DNA of 64,000 nucleotides from Onchocerca volvulus. Its lineage: Eukaryota; Nematoda; Chromadorea; Rhabditida; Onchocercidae. Below the pieces are notes generated by a model, which did not search any database, was not told the origin of the DNA, and worked only from the letters and a program-made list of their open reading frames with translations. Every line of letters begins with the position of its first letter. Position 1 is the first letter of the stretch. Both the position numbers and the translations under genes were made by a program. Below, piece after piece: positions 12,601-24,561 of this stretch. The stretch spans positions 5,260,701 through 5,324,700 of the forward strand of contig HG738140.1 of the NCBI GenBank assembly GCA_000499405.2. The letters are read 5' to 3'.

Positions 12601-15600
12601 AGTCTTCACCGACTTTCTCACGATTGGAATGGAAACGTTCTATTATCTTTAAAACAGCTAAGAATGTGCATGCCTAAAAAATTAATAATGCAATTAGTCA
12701 TCGATTTACTTTTGAGAAAAATTTAGAAAGAAATTCCTACTTCATCAGAATGTACAAGAACCACAAAATGATTTCGGTAAATAAGGATAATTCTCCAGAC
12801 ATCAATAAAATCATTCTTCTATTTACTTTACCGATGGCAAATTTTGGAATAAAGAGTACCATGACAAAATCTCACGAACTTACTCGTTCTTGTGCCTCAA
12901 GATGATCAGCTAATACAAATTCAGGTAATTTAGATAATACTAAATTATCCAAACTATCGATTGCATCCCAATCATTCTCTTCTTCAGCTCTTGTAAGAAG
13001 CACCGCGTAGAGTTTAGCAATATTCTGCATGTAAACGCTCAGTATATGTCCTGGCATTACTGATATTTTGGCCTTGAGCATAGCTTCTAATACACCTTGC
13101 ACATTGCAAAGATGCCTTAAAACAGCAAAATTTCAATAGATTTAATCCTTATAAACAGGAAAAGTTTACGCTTTTGATATTACTCAAAAAGGTTTTCATT
13201 TCTCTAGCATATGAATTAGCAGTAGTAATACTAAGTTTACATCTACTTTCTTTTTTCATTTCATTAACAAAATTCCGTAATTTCATTAAACTTACTCGCA
13301 ATATTCACCACAAATCCATGCCGCAGCTAGCAGTACTTCGCACATATTGCTACGATGCTGTGCACTGCCGGCAAGTAACAGATGAGCATTTTCAATAAGT
13401 AAAGCCATCTGAGACACCGAAAAATGTCGTATCGATTGAACGCGCACTGATACATCAAGCATCTACTATGGATCATATTTAATTTCGAAAAATTTGAATT
13501 ATCGAAATTTTGTGAATAGGAATTTTTGATAAAAGTACGCTTTTGTTATCCCTAAAACTTACTTTTCAACCTCCTGCAATCTGCCGTAGTATTCTGTTCT
13601 ATTACAGTTATCATCACCAATTATACGTGATTTAGATAGAAATAATCTTCGAATTATTTTAAAGTGACGTAAACAGTATCAATGACCTCAGTATCGATCA
13701 TCAGTCATCAATATAATTTGCAGAACTGTGCAAATTTATCATCATTGGTCAGGATTTTTTTCTTTCTGGATTTGCGGAAAATCAACAATTTGAAAAAGAA
13801 AAACATGATCATAAATGGATAATCAAATATGTACCTGCTCAGCAATCACTGTGCCATGCTTTGTACCTTCCACTTTTGTTAATTCTACCAAAACAGATAT
13901 ATACCTGTAAAATTGACAACTTAAATCCTCATTCGACTATCAAACCACAGGAAGAAAAATTATATGCTGACTAATAACGAGTTTTTATTTTCGCAACTTA
14001 ACTACATTTATGATAACAGCTATGTAATAAAGACCTCAGAATCGATCATCAGTCATCAATCGAATATACAGAAGTGTGCATATTCTTCATCACTGGTCAT
14101 CAAAATTTAATACAAAGAGCAACAAAAGTTCAAGTCATGGAAATAACAATTAATCTGATAAGAATACAATCTGAAGTTTCTAATATATTTGTCATAGTGA
14201 TTAACAGAAATTCTGTTTTTTAAATTGCAAATCTTCCTCTGAGTTTCTTAGCCAAAATTGCAGTGTAACAAAAAGAACTTTTTATTGCTTGACAATGTGT
14301 AATATAGTTTACTGAAGTGTTCGAAAAAAGTAATTAAGAAAATAATCATTACCACTCAAAATTTGTAATATACTGGTAATTATTATACGAACAAATTGCA
14401 ATAATTCTTGAAAGCAGCTCATCACGATAATACGAGCCTTCTGCAGCATCAACATGATCCATTAGTTTTCGGACAATTTCCATGATATTTCGTTTGAAAA
14501 CCATTCCATAGAGAAGATCCAGTGCTCTTAAAATCATTTCTTTCAACCAGCGTAAGATGTTCCATGATACAACTAACATTCAAACATTCTATTACATTAT
14601 TTTCGTGTGCTAATGGATATTTTCGCGAAATCCATCTCATTGTAAGCAGATTAAAATTATTTATACTCCAATAGTATTACAGTTCATAAACTTGTCTCTC
14701 CTACGAATCCTATATAAATCCGGTCAAAATAACAAAGTAAAGAAAAAAAACCTTAATCGGATACTTTCATCTCTGTCATCCAAGCACCGCAACACAATAT
14801 CTTTGTGGGCTTGTACTGCTTTAGGATGCGTTTGCAAAATTTTTCCCATTGCAAGCAAACCAAGATATTTCAGATTTTGATCAGAATCTTCAATTAGTAC
14901 GCCCAACTTTTGCACACAAAGCTGTAAAATATAACAATTTAAAAAAAAAATAATCACGAAAATGGCAATCAAGAAAATTACTTCAATATAATATTTATGT
15001 GAATTTATGTCGTTCATAATTTTAGTTAGAGACCGGCAATAATCTCCAATACAAATTTTGTGTATATCAAATTTTATAAAGGCATATTATTTTCATACGA
15101 ATTTCACATACCGCTCTCACTTTAACGCTAAGATATATATTTTCATCTAAATTGCAGATCGATACAATTAATAATTTAAGATAAATAAAACTCATATTGC
15201 TCTGGAGTTTAATGCAAACTTTCAAATGCTGTACCTGTATGCTGGCAGTATGATCACCGGGTACACCAGACGATATACTTATTAGTACTGAAATACAATT
15301 GCACTTGGACAATAATAAATATAAATGCAAATGAATTTAAAATTTCTAGGAAGTATTAGTATTTTGGGATTAAACGAAAACACAATATCAACTTGGAAAT
15401 CAACATCAACATTGGGAACTGCTGAGAAAATAAGTTTTAAAACTTCCATTTGGAAATCATCGAGGTCTGGGGAGTTAATATTCGAGACCATGAGGCTCTT
15501 ATAATATATTTTCGATAAGATTTCTTTGTTTTTTTTTCCTTTTTTTTTTTTTTTTTTGAATGTTCAGTTCTTTTACATGATATTATTTCGAAATTCATGC

Positions 15601-18050
15601 CCTGAAATATTAAAAAAGCCTACCAGCAATAACTGTATTGATACATTCGTATAGTAAAGACATCGCCGATGTGCTGAAAATTGGTCTTTTGCTGTGACAA
15701 ATTACTGAATAACAGCAGTGGTTAGTAAATAAAGCAGCAGTTTATAATGAGAGTACTGAAAAAGAAAAGAGCAAATAATACTAACCTATTGATTAAATTC
15801 GTCAGCGGCTCCAATAATTTTTTGCCAAGACGAGGCTCCAGTGGTACCAAGGCACCAAACTATGAAAAGGAACTGTTACTAAACGAAATTTTCTCCCCTT
15901 TTAAATTTTAATATTATTATTTTGAAAACAAAAGCTACGAAAAAACTAGTGAAATTTTTGAGTAGATCAGTAATCCTGAGCTTATCAAAATTAAAGCAAA
16001 TATCGCAGATTAATATGATTGAGTGATATTATTACCAGTTTGATAATTTTAATCAACATCCAGTTATTCGATGAAGTTGTCATTAATCTGAAGAATACTG
16101 GGGCCAAAGTTAGGTAATTTTTAGGATTTTTTCGTGCCAATTCACAAATAACATTCACTGCAGCACTTTGTACACCTAAAAAAGATTCAGTGATGAAATG
16201 AAATTTATGCTTCTCAGTTACGATAGGTTACATATTACATTAAGATTATAAATTACATTCAAACGAGAAAATTAAACAATACCTGGGTCCGGATCTTCCA
16301 ACTTTTCCTTCAATCGTGGAAAAGTAGGTCTTAGAGAATCTGGATATTTTAGGAAAATTTTGTACAATAACAATACGCATCTTTTGCGCACATATGGTCG
16401 ACTAGAAGAAAGCTGAAGCAAATAATGATTTGTAAATTTCATTGGTATGATGATGTAAGATGAAACTTACGTCCTGTGTAACCACCACTATCCAATTTTA
16501 AGTTGGCATGTCATTTCCAAATCGATAAGAAAACAGGCTTTAAAATATACAAAAGCTTGTCATGTTCTTTAAATTTGAAACACAATGAAATTTTTTAGAA
16601 CAATTCTTAAATGTTCGAAATGTTAACATACAAGATTCACAACATCGCTAGTGAGATCTCGAGCCAAATCAGGCGTAACAAAACATGAAAATGCTCCCAG
16701 CGCTATACCCGTCTCGTACATTATAGCACTGTGTAAGTCTTTTCGTATTAAATTAGTAGTCAACATTAAAACATCTGTACCATCATGGAAGCATTGTGAC
16801 GCCGCCATATAACTGAAAAAATAAATACATAAATATATCGCAATTGACTGGCGATCTGATTGTATGAAACATATAGCAGTAATCAAATGAATACTGCTTT
16901 CTCTTCATAACCTTATATTTCTTTAATTTTTGTCCAAAAAGGTGCTATTCTGAATTTGGCAACAATGAGACTTAATCGGAATAAAACAAGCTTTAAATTT
17001 TGAAATACCATTAAAATAAAAAGCTATAAGTCTGTTCACACAACTCCTTTTACTAACTGAACACACCGAATTCCAGAAGGGAAACTTCGGTTCTATAGCC
17101 ATTTAAAATAATACTTACTCATCAAAGAGATAATTAGGAAATCGTTCGTTTAATTTTGTTTTAAATTTCTCACTAATTTTTCATTAAATTTCCAATTATT
17201 ACCCAATTCGCTTCTCAGTAAATTTCGTTGATGCCATTACTTCAATAATATTGAATGATGCCCATGATATATCATATCCCATCATTTGCAACTAAAATTT
17301 TTTATATCTTCTTGTGTTCAATAATTCGTTGAAAAAAAAGAGAAAAAAAAAAGACGTATTATTGAACATGATAAGCTATACATAGTAAATAACAAAGTAT
17401 TTAAGCAATCAGTAATATGCAAATATTTTTATGAATCAATATTATCATTTATTACGAATAATTAAACAATACTGAGATGACTACTCTTCAGTTAATAAAT
17501 AACGATTTTTCATTAAACTCCATAAGTTTCACGAATAATTGTCATAGTTTATTTATCAGTTCACTACATCAGTATTCTGGTGGATTGTAATTCAGTGATG
17601 ATACATTATTGGAATCTTTCCGAGATACTTTTTAGATTCTATTTTTCCTATTCTGAAGTTTCCAGTTTCCGTTTTTCATTTTTTTGATTTTCATAATCAA
17701 TTATCTCCTTCCGAAAAATCAAAATTTAAACTGCAGAAATAATTAAGGACATACATAAGCAAGTTTTTCAATCGCATTTGCTTTGACAAAAACAGAATCC
17801 TGCCGGAGTTCCATCTTGATTTCATCGATACATGCTGCGATATACCGAGCCTAAACGCACGATATAATTGCAAAGAATAACAGAAGATAGGCTTGCACTA
17901 AGCTTCATTTTCATTATCTTATTATCACTGTTATAAATAAGAATAAATATTAACCTCATTGTCTTTGTTGTTCCGAATTCCACGGATCAAGTCTGTTAAA
18001 CTTTTTTCAAAAAAACGATCCAAATTACTGCGCACTTTGCGCAATGCCAT
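6684..18050 (-). CDS. AP3D1: AP-3 adaptor complex subunit delta
   Basis: Large delta subunit of the AP-3 adaptor, a cytosolic coat complex that sorts cargo from endosome/TGN to lysosome-related organelles (gut granules in worms). Exons on the minus strand: 18050-17955, 17850-17755, 17291-17203, 16812-16632, 16412-16283, 16175-16036, 15859-15786, 15673-15624, 15287-15235, 14921-14752, 14526-14353, 13904-13835, 13462-13296, 13115-12884, 12673-12528, 12443-12227, 11699-11540, 11421-11267, 11000-10929, 10766-10513, 10428-10287, 10024-9947, 9669-9496, 9131-8976, 8516-8394, 8241-8156, 7791-7670, 7287-7205, 6773-6684. They total 3780 nt, 1259 residues plus stop, close to the family length. Residues 1-620 match the adaptin N-terminal solenoid very closely (GYDISWASFNIIEVM, KEKLEDPDPGVQSAAVNVI, LKYLGLLAMGKILQTHPK). 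A charged K/E-rich hinge follows, then a conserved C-terminal ear. The start aligns with the human N-terminus, 13 nt after a TTTCAG acceptor. The intron after residue 623 is an in-frame 84-nt intron. Confidence 0.96.
13684..13753. repeat. Intronic 70-bp repeat, copy 1
   Basis: This 70-bp segment in the intron 13463-13834 of the AP-3 delta gene closely resembles 14032-14100 in the neighbouring intron 13905-14352. Both share gacctcag, atcgatcatcagtcatcaat and an ending near cattggtca/cactggtca. It is a dispersed or duplicated repeat flanking the 70-nt exon 13904-13835. Confidence 0.75.
14032..14100. repeat. Intronic 70-bp repeat, copy 2
   Basis: Partner of the copy at 13684-13753, in direct orientation about 350 bp away, with scattered substitutions. 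The two copies bracket one small AP-3 delta exon. Confidence 0.75.
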
Positions 18051-18060
18051 CGATTGAACG

Positions 18061-18070
18061 AGGCTGAAAT
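18061..18070 (-). promoter_or_regulatory. Probable SL trans-splice acceptor of AP-3 delta
   Basis: On the minus strand ATTTCAG lies 13 nt before the AP-3 delta ATG at 18050. The predicted protein starts exactly where the family N-terminus starts, so no further 5' coding exon is needed. This fits a nematode spliced-leader acceptor. A cis-spliced 5' UTR exon is the alternative. Confidence 0.5.
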
Positions 18071-18431
18071 ATATAAATAAAATTTCACTTCACTTACATC
18101 CATTTTTCTCTCTTGAATTTTTCACGTACGTCTTTCTAAAAATATCTTTCAAATTATGACGAAACAATTTAAACGTTTGTTAAAAATCTATTGATAACAA
18201 GAAGCGAAAATGTCAAACTTAGCCATTTTGAGACAGCAAAGAGAAATAAATTTTCTGAAAAATTCAGTTTAAAAATAATTGCTTCACAAATTAAAAGTTC
18301 CTCAGATATATTTCCTTCCGAATCTTTCAGTCTTTGGTTCTCTTCAAAAACTAAACTAATTCCTCACAACGCTAGGATTTCTGTTTCAATTTGAGGATAG
18401 TTTGAGGAAATATCCGGCCGTATCATATAAT

Positions 18432-18564
18432 GGCTATCACGTTTGTCTATGGATTACGTGTAGGTTAAAATAATAGCTGTCACGCAAGTCCCCGCGAGTT
18501 ACGCTGAAGTTAAATTAGTGGCTGTCACGCTGTTCTACGTGAGTTACGTGCATGTCAACATCAG
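18432..18564. repeat. Three tandem ~45-bp GC-richer units between divergent genes
   Basis: Units at about 18432-18475, 18476-18520 and 18521-18564 share GCTGTCACGC followed by a GAGTTACGTG-like core and a GTTAAA/GTCAAC tail. They lie in the 926-bp divergent intergenic region between the AP-3 delta and SHQ1 start codons and are clearly more GC-rich than their surroundings. TACGTG or CACGT cores recur in each unit or near it, so they may be transcription-factor sites. That role is inference. Confidence 0.7.
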
Positions 18565-18966
18565 ATTAAGACTGTTGAATTGCAAAATCAGGAAGGAATA
18601 ACATAATAATTAATACATCCGTCATTTACTGATACCAATGAGGTACAATGTGAAATTGTGTTACCACCAAAGGTTTCTGTGAAACATTCTTCTGGTTTTT
18701 TAATGATATGAATAACTTGGAATTGGAATTTGTTTTTTAGGATTTGGTCGATAAAATCTAATTCGTTTTTAATTTCAAATTCGAATTAGGGAATATAATT
18801 TATACCATCACATTTAGACAGTTTTATGTATGCCTTTTTATTTAAACTGTGAAATAAAATTTAAGCTATAAAATTGAGAAAGCTTTGTTTTGGAAGTGTT
18901 ATTTTGAAAAGTTTTGTTCTTATTTTGCACCTCTTTCTAACTTGTTTAGCAATATATAAATTGCAT

Positions 18967-18973
18967 TTTTCAG
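18967..18973 (+). promoter_or_regulatory. Probable SL trans-splice acceptor of SHQ1
   Basis: TTTTCAG ends three nt before the SHQ1 ATG (18977). Such close spacing of a strong U-rich 3' splice site and the initiator is typical of nematode spliced-leader addition. No coding exon is required upstream because the protein begins at the family N-terminus. Confidence 0.55.
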
Positions 18974-18976
18974 GAA

Positions 18977-21574
18977 ATGTTAACGCCAGTATTCTATATA
19001 AATCAAACATCGGAACATGTTATTATAGAAATTCATGCACCTTATGCAAATATAAAAGATACTGAAGTTGATTATTGCGATTTGCAATTCTTTTTCACTT
19101 CGAAACCATATTTTTTGAAGTTATATTTGCCCGGTGAATTAGCTGAAGAGCAAATCTCGGGTACATATAATTGTGATAAAGGTGAGTGAATGTTTTCAAA
19201 AAATTAAAGTTCGCTAAAAATTTTGTTTTCACATATGAATTAATAAAGGCTAATAGTAGGTTTTAGTAAACTCTGATTAAATATATAACTTTTCTGTATC
19301 TTTAATTTTCTCCTCTCCATCCTGTATAATTAATTTAACATGTTCCAGTTCTTTTTTTGTATCCAAAATGATTTCATTTCCAGATTGAAAACATTTGTAC
19401 ATATTTAAGCTTTAAATACATCATATAATCAAGAAGTGAATGTATATATTCCTTTCATATAAAGTATTAAATATATTACGGAGAAACGTACTAAATATAT
19501 ATTATGCTTTTTCCCCATGTGGGATTTTTCCATAAGATTAAATTACAAATGGTTCTAGAGTCATTCGTAAAATCATTGATTAAATAATCTCTCTTCTGCC
19601 TCTCTTTCTTCGATGTAATATTTGCCTATTTTAGGATCGTTTACATTCAAAGCTTTGAAAAAAAATGTGGGCGAATTCTTTTCCAATTTGGATTTAGTGA
19701 ATCAACTGCTGAAACCATCAGAAATCCATGCAAAACGATTGGTAGAAGAAACTGGCGAAGATAGCGGTATTCTTTGATGTATTTTCCTATTTGTCGGTTT
19801 TTATTGAATTTTTGTAATTAATTTTATTACAACCATTTCATTGTCATCCTGAGTTCTATCCTCTTGAATAGCATGTATCAGCTGAATATAGTTTGCCAAA
19901 ATTGCGTAGCAAAGTTCATGTCGAATTTTTTGCAGATGTTTTGACTGATTTCTTAAATGAACCGCAAAGTACTGAAACATCGGATAACGATGTGATTGAT
20001 GATTTTATGGATGAGAAATGTAAACTCTACGGTTATGGTTTTGCTTGCAGTCGTTGCGGTATTATTGGAAAATTTAGTGCAGAAATCGATAATCTCTTGG
20101 ATTTGGAAAATCCCGAAAATTCATTGATTGACGAAAGATTTGTAGATTGTTTAAGGCATGATCAGTTAAAGTTCGATGTCGAGCATTACATGTATGTTTT
20201 GTTATGTGGAATTCAAATCAAGAATTACGATGACTTTTATTTATTCTTTTCTGAAATTAATACATTCCTTTTTCGCTTCTTACCAAAAACATTTCATGCT
20301 TATTTGCAAATTTACATTCATTGAGAAAACTTTTTTAGTGCTGACCTGTTCGAGAAGAATCCTTTATTAGATGAGTCTCTGCAGTTTGAATATACTGAGA
20401 CTACGTTTGATTTGTCTTTCAAAAGTCGAGATCATTTGAAGGATTTACCGAAAAAAATATTTCCCAAGTATTCGTCGGATTTAGAAAAAACGATTGCATT
20501 GTCTCTGGTAGATATTCTTTTTGCTTATTTATATGATATGAGAACAACATGCGGAGAGCATTCCTCTGAATCTGGTTTGTTTTGAATTATTTCATTTAAA
20601 TTAACTGGAACATACTTGAATTTGGCTCTTATATTCATGCACTACTTAGTCAAAAAAGACTCAGTCGATTCAGTCAAAAAACAAAAAAATCTTTGCTGCT
20701 GAATGAAAAGTAAAAAGCAAAATGTACTTATTTTAATACTTTCGTCTAAGTCGATTGATTATTTGCTTGATTTTTGGATATCCTATAACTTCTAGAGGAT
20801 GATACATAAAATCTAACCATTTTTCCTTTATTTTTATTTCAATGGATGGTGCGGAGTTTATAATAGCTCGTAAATTTATTTAATTTCTTCTCTTACAATG
20901 ATAATCGATCATATCCTTCCGAGGAATTGATTTTATCTGTTTTTTTAGGTTGGACGATTGCAAAATTGAGTCCTACTCTCAGTTATCTAGTGAGATGGAG
21001 AACAGTAAAGGAATGTATAGTAGGTGTTGTAAGAAGATCGTTGTGTTTCCCACTTTATCGGCATTGGGATTTATCTATGAAAATATTAGATGATTTGAAA
21101 TTTCTTCTCGGCAAAGGTAAATTTAAGACTGTATTTTTTTTTTTTTTTTTGAATATAAAAAATTCAATGTAATCTTCTAATGAGCATTCCTTGAACATTA
21201 TGCATCTTACATCTCTACTCTGCAGTCATTTTCATTTCAAAAGAATTAATTAAGTTTTAAAAAATTCATTAAATTTTTTTATAGGCAGGGTGTCGATATT
21301 GCAATGTCTGGTTGATGTGCATATAATTTTATCAACAAGCGGCGATTATCGTTATCTGTTGAATGATTTATTTATAACTGACTATTGTTTATGGATTCAG
21401 GGTGTCTCGGATGACATTCTCTCATGGTTACAATATGAGTTGAACCATTTAATTTTAAGAAAAAGTGATGTTCAGTTAGATTTGGAAGAAATGGAGCTGG
21501 AAGCGAAGTTATTAACTTTGCAAATAGATGCTAGGGATTCGGAACTTGAAGATTCAGATGATGATTCTTCTTAG
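18977..21574 (+). CDS. SHQ1: SHQ1, H/ACA ribonucleoprotein assembly factor
   Basis: Chaperone that binds the pseudouridine synthase dyskerin/Cbf5 (NAP57) before its assembly into H/ACA snoRNPs. Exons: 18977-19181, 19635-19766, 19882-20191, 20339-20574, 20949-21116, 21285-21574; 1341 nt, 446 residues, phases all consistent. Residues 1 to about 90 form the CS/p23-like domain (MLTPVFYINQ, APYANI, KPYFLKLYLPGEL align with the family). From about residue 216 comes the SHQ1-specific helical domain (ADLFEKNPLL, WTIAKLSPTLSYLVRWRTV, RRSLCFPLYRHWDL, LNDLFITDYCLWIQ). The C-terminus is short and acidic, lacking the long Ser/Asp tail of the human protein. The acceptor at 19881 rather than the nearer AG at 19871 is required to avoid a stop. 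An AATAAA lies at 21872-21877. Confidence 0.95.
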
Positions 21575-21928
21575 AATAATATTCATAAGCCAGATTATCT
21601 TATTGCTCTATTTAATAGGCGTTATACAAATATTTCAGATTCTACTTTGCTTTGTTTGTGAAAGGGAAAAAGATGTAATAGTTATGTTATACTGTATTAA
21701 GTACTTTAGTAAGGTCACTCAAATTGATGGCAGTTGTATATAGGTATTCGAAAAAATTAAAAAAGTAGTACTAATATTAATAATATTAGCATGCAGGTGC
21801 TGTAATTCAAAATGTAGGTAAAAAAACACCCAAAATCAGTTTTTTTTTTTTTTTTATGTTGTTAGATTTTAAATAAAAATGAAATGGCTATAGTTTTGGT
21901 TTTAATAAGAATTTGATTTTTTATACAT

Positions 21929-21930
<2 letters not shown>

Positions 21931-21972
<42 letters not shown>
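21931..21972. repeat. T42 homopolymer (A42 on the minus strand)
   Basis: An uninterrupted run of about 42 T. Read on the minus strand it is an A-tract 16 nt after the stop of the 99-codon frame 22288-21989, an arrangement like a retroposed poly(A)-tailed insert. No AATAAA precedes it and I could not identify a target-site duplication. Confidence 0.85.
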
Positions 21973-21973
<1 letters not shown>

Positions 21974-23095
21974 TTATGGAAAATACTATCAAATACAGAA
22001 TCCTTCTCTTAGCAGCTTTCTTATATATCTGAGAAAAATCATATAGGTAGGAGAAAACTCAAATCGCTTCCAAATAATTGTCTGCTTTTGGAATATCGTA
22101 TTTCTTATATGATGTAACTGATGAAAGCGATTGTTTGTATAGCTCACCAAATATTTTTTAATTGAGGCTCGGTAAATCATTTCTGAGGACCTGACCCGAA
22201 ATTTAAGAATCTTCTGTACTTTTCTCATAAAATTTAGATGATGGCAAAAAGTTGAACATATTAAAAACAGAAAAAGATGGATTGCCATCCCAAATTTCGC
22301 ACATCACCATTGCTTGTATCTTAAATCTAAATGGATAATGTCTCGTGTATTTTTTTTTTTTTTTTTTTACTAACGATTATTATGCCTGAGTATATGGAAT
22401 AATGCCAAATTAAAAGTTCGTCGTATGCTTATTATAAGGAAAGCAGAGAAATAGTGACATGGTTTAACTAATAAATATTCAATTGTTGGGATACGCTTAT
22501 TAAGTTATATATATTGTATGGATAAATTCTGCAATATTTGATAATAAATGACTAAGGTTCAATTTGCAAAGCATATTGAAAATATTAGTGTTCAAAATAT
22601 TTAATAATTTACAGCTGCTGAAAATTTCTAATCATAAGATGTTTGAGAATTTCACTGACCATTAGAATGATGTTAACAATATGATAAATTAAATAAGACT
22701 GTTATCTACGAAAACAATGTTTTTTTTTAGCATGTTTCATGGTTATCAGATGGATAATATAATTCGTAATAATTCGTAGGCATTTTATTTCCTGATGCAA
22801 CAGAATCGCAAGTTTTATTTCGAATTCTGATAATTCCGAACTGCCATACTTAGTTTCTTACTGTCAGCAACTAGTAATTTAATTGGTTGCACTCATCATT
22901 TAATATAGAAAATGAATGCTGAACGAAAAGTGATAAATGATTGTGGAGAGTAATGACAGTTGTATATAATATGTCGAATTTTTTATTGCCAACAGTAAGT
23001 AATGGTGCACTTATTTGCAATCTTCTTCCATTATCTAATGCTCCCCGTTTGTCTTTACAAAATTCTGGAAGTTCTGCATCAATTGCTTTCATATT

Positions 23096-23215
23096 TTGAC
23101 ACAACCTGGCATTCGAATAGGCGCTCGTTTTTATATAAGCATACTTACTTTTTTACGCGTTTCACCTGCGTAAAAACTAAAAGTGGGAGCGAAGCCTTGA
23201 CTCCGCCTTCCTTTT
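23096..23215 (+). repeat. Dispersed repeat copy (CATTCGAATAGGCGC core)
   Basis: Contains gcattcgaataggcgctcg followed by a GC-richer tail with acgcgtttcacctgcg and gcgaagccttgactccgcc. Related sequence recurs near 23885, 24222, 24680, 59768 and, inverted, near 24380-24450. It is an interspersed element of undetermined class. Confidence 0.65.
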
Positions 23216-23758
23216 TTTTCTCTCATTTTCCCTTTATCTCCCATTTCTCTTTCTCTTTTACTATGCTGATTATATTACGTGGATTTATCCAAGAAAAGAA
23301 GGAAAAAAATGATGAAAAGAATTAAAATGCTTTCTGCCATATCAGATAAATACAAAAAATTTTTGCATTTGTAACGAATCTGAAAAAAGAAATTTTGAAT
23401 ATCTGTTAAATTTTGAATTTGAAATTCTTTTTCCTTAATAAAAATTAGCTTAATTTGTTTGAAAAAAGGCATTTTAATCTAAAGAAATTTTGTTACATTA
23501 ATTCTCAATATTTCTTAGGTTCAAGCTTTTTGCTCAGTTAATCTTTTCCGACTTAATTTTGATTTAACTTAATTTGTTGTAAATTTAATGTTAAAATATT
23601 AACTCATAACTTCATTTTTCCATAGATTAAATATTCAAATCCATCCGAAGTATTGGTGACTTATAATTTAATGTAATTGATACCAATTCTTTCTTTTTTA
23701 AACTCTATTCATATTATATCTTTATTCGTTTATTTTTATCTATCCATAAATTAAATAA

Positions 23759-24469
23759 AATCTATATAAATAAAAATATAAATGCTCCCTGTTACAAATG
23801 ATAAATCTCCAGAAATTCTCCAGATTGCTTTGACCAATTTCTTCAATGTTTCAAATTCTTCATCGATTGATTTGAAATTTTCATACGGCGTTGCATTCGA
23901 ATAAGCGCTCATGTTTGAAATAAATGAGGCAAGTAGTTTAAGCTTTTTGTCTTTTCTTCTTTTTTTTTGCTTTGTGAGGGATGTGATTCATTTACTTTTT
24001 GATTTGTGGGAAATTTAGTTGCATCACAAAAATGTCGAAATCATGATAGTATTATAATGAAATGTTTTCTTCAAGCAGTTTGTAATTTATCTCTTCTAAT
24101 ATTGGGCTAATATTATTTCTAATATTGGATCGTGTCTTGGATTGCTTCTTTGTCATAAATTCTCAATGTTCATTTCGACACAATGTTTCAAGTGTAAACT
24201 TACTGATTTGAAACAACATAACATTCGAATAGGCACGTTGTTTTTGTATAGATACATCTACTTTTTTTTACCTGTCACAACTGTGACAAAGAAAAGCAAG
24301 TGAGCGGACTGAATCTATTAACCACGCTTGCTTTCTGCAAAATGGACGTGGCTTTCAGTATGCAACGCTCAGTAAGCTCGAGTGCGCGTATTCCAATGTA
24401 ACGTTCTGTCAAAATTTCAAATTAATAGATGAAAATTTTCGGAAATTGACATTTCTATTTATATAGATT
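23759..24469. mobile_element. ~710-bp element with inverted related ends
   Basis: The left end reads aatctatataaataaaaat. The right end is its inverted counterpart (atttctatttatatagatt, ending 24469). Inside each end, moving inward, both arms carry a diverged gatttgaaatttt motif and then a cgttgcattcgaata-type core, so the two arms are related over about 130-150 bp in opposite orientation. The middle carries a third copy of the core near 24222. No transposase frame is visible, so this would be a non-autonomous foldback/MITE-like or composite element. The same family occurs at 59715-59830. Confidence 0.55.
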
Positions 24470-24495
24470 AGCTGGAGCCTAATAAGTGAAGTATG

Positions 24496-24561
24496 GCCGA
24501 CCCACGTAGACTAGCTGGTTCAGCTACGCGGAGAGTGGCCGGATCTAGCTAGTTTAGCGTA
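24496..24561. repeat. GC-rich imperfect tandem repeat beside the mobile element
   Basis: Two imperfect copies of a TGGCCG...CTAGCTGGTTCAGCTACGCG-type unit (24496-24534 and 24535-24561). The stretch is strikingly GC-rich for this window and abuts the 23759-24469 element. I tested the tRNA idea and it does not fold into a cloverleaf with a TTCGA arm. Confidence 0.5.

Noticed and set aside
18874..19065. Plus-strand frame overlapping the SHQ1 start
   Set aside because: It is out of frame with SHQ1 and would place a strong TTTTTCAG acceptor inside the coding sequence.
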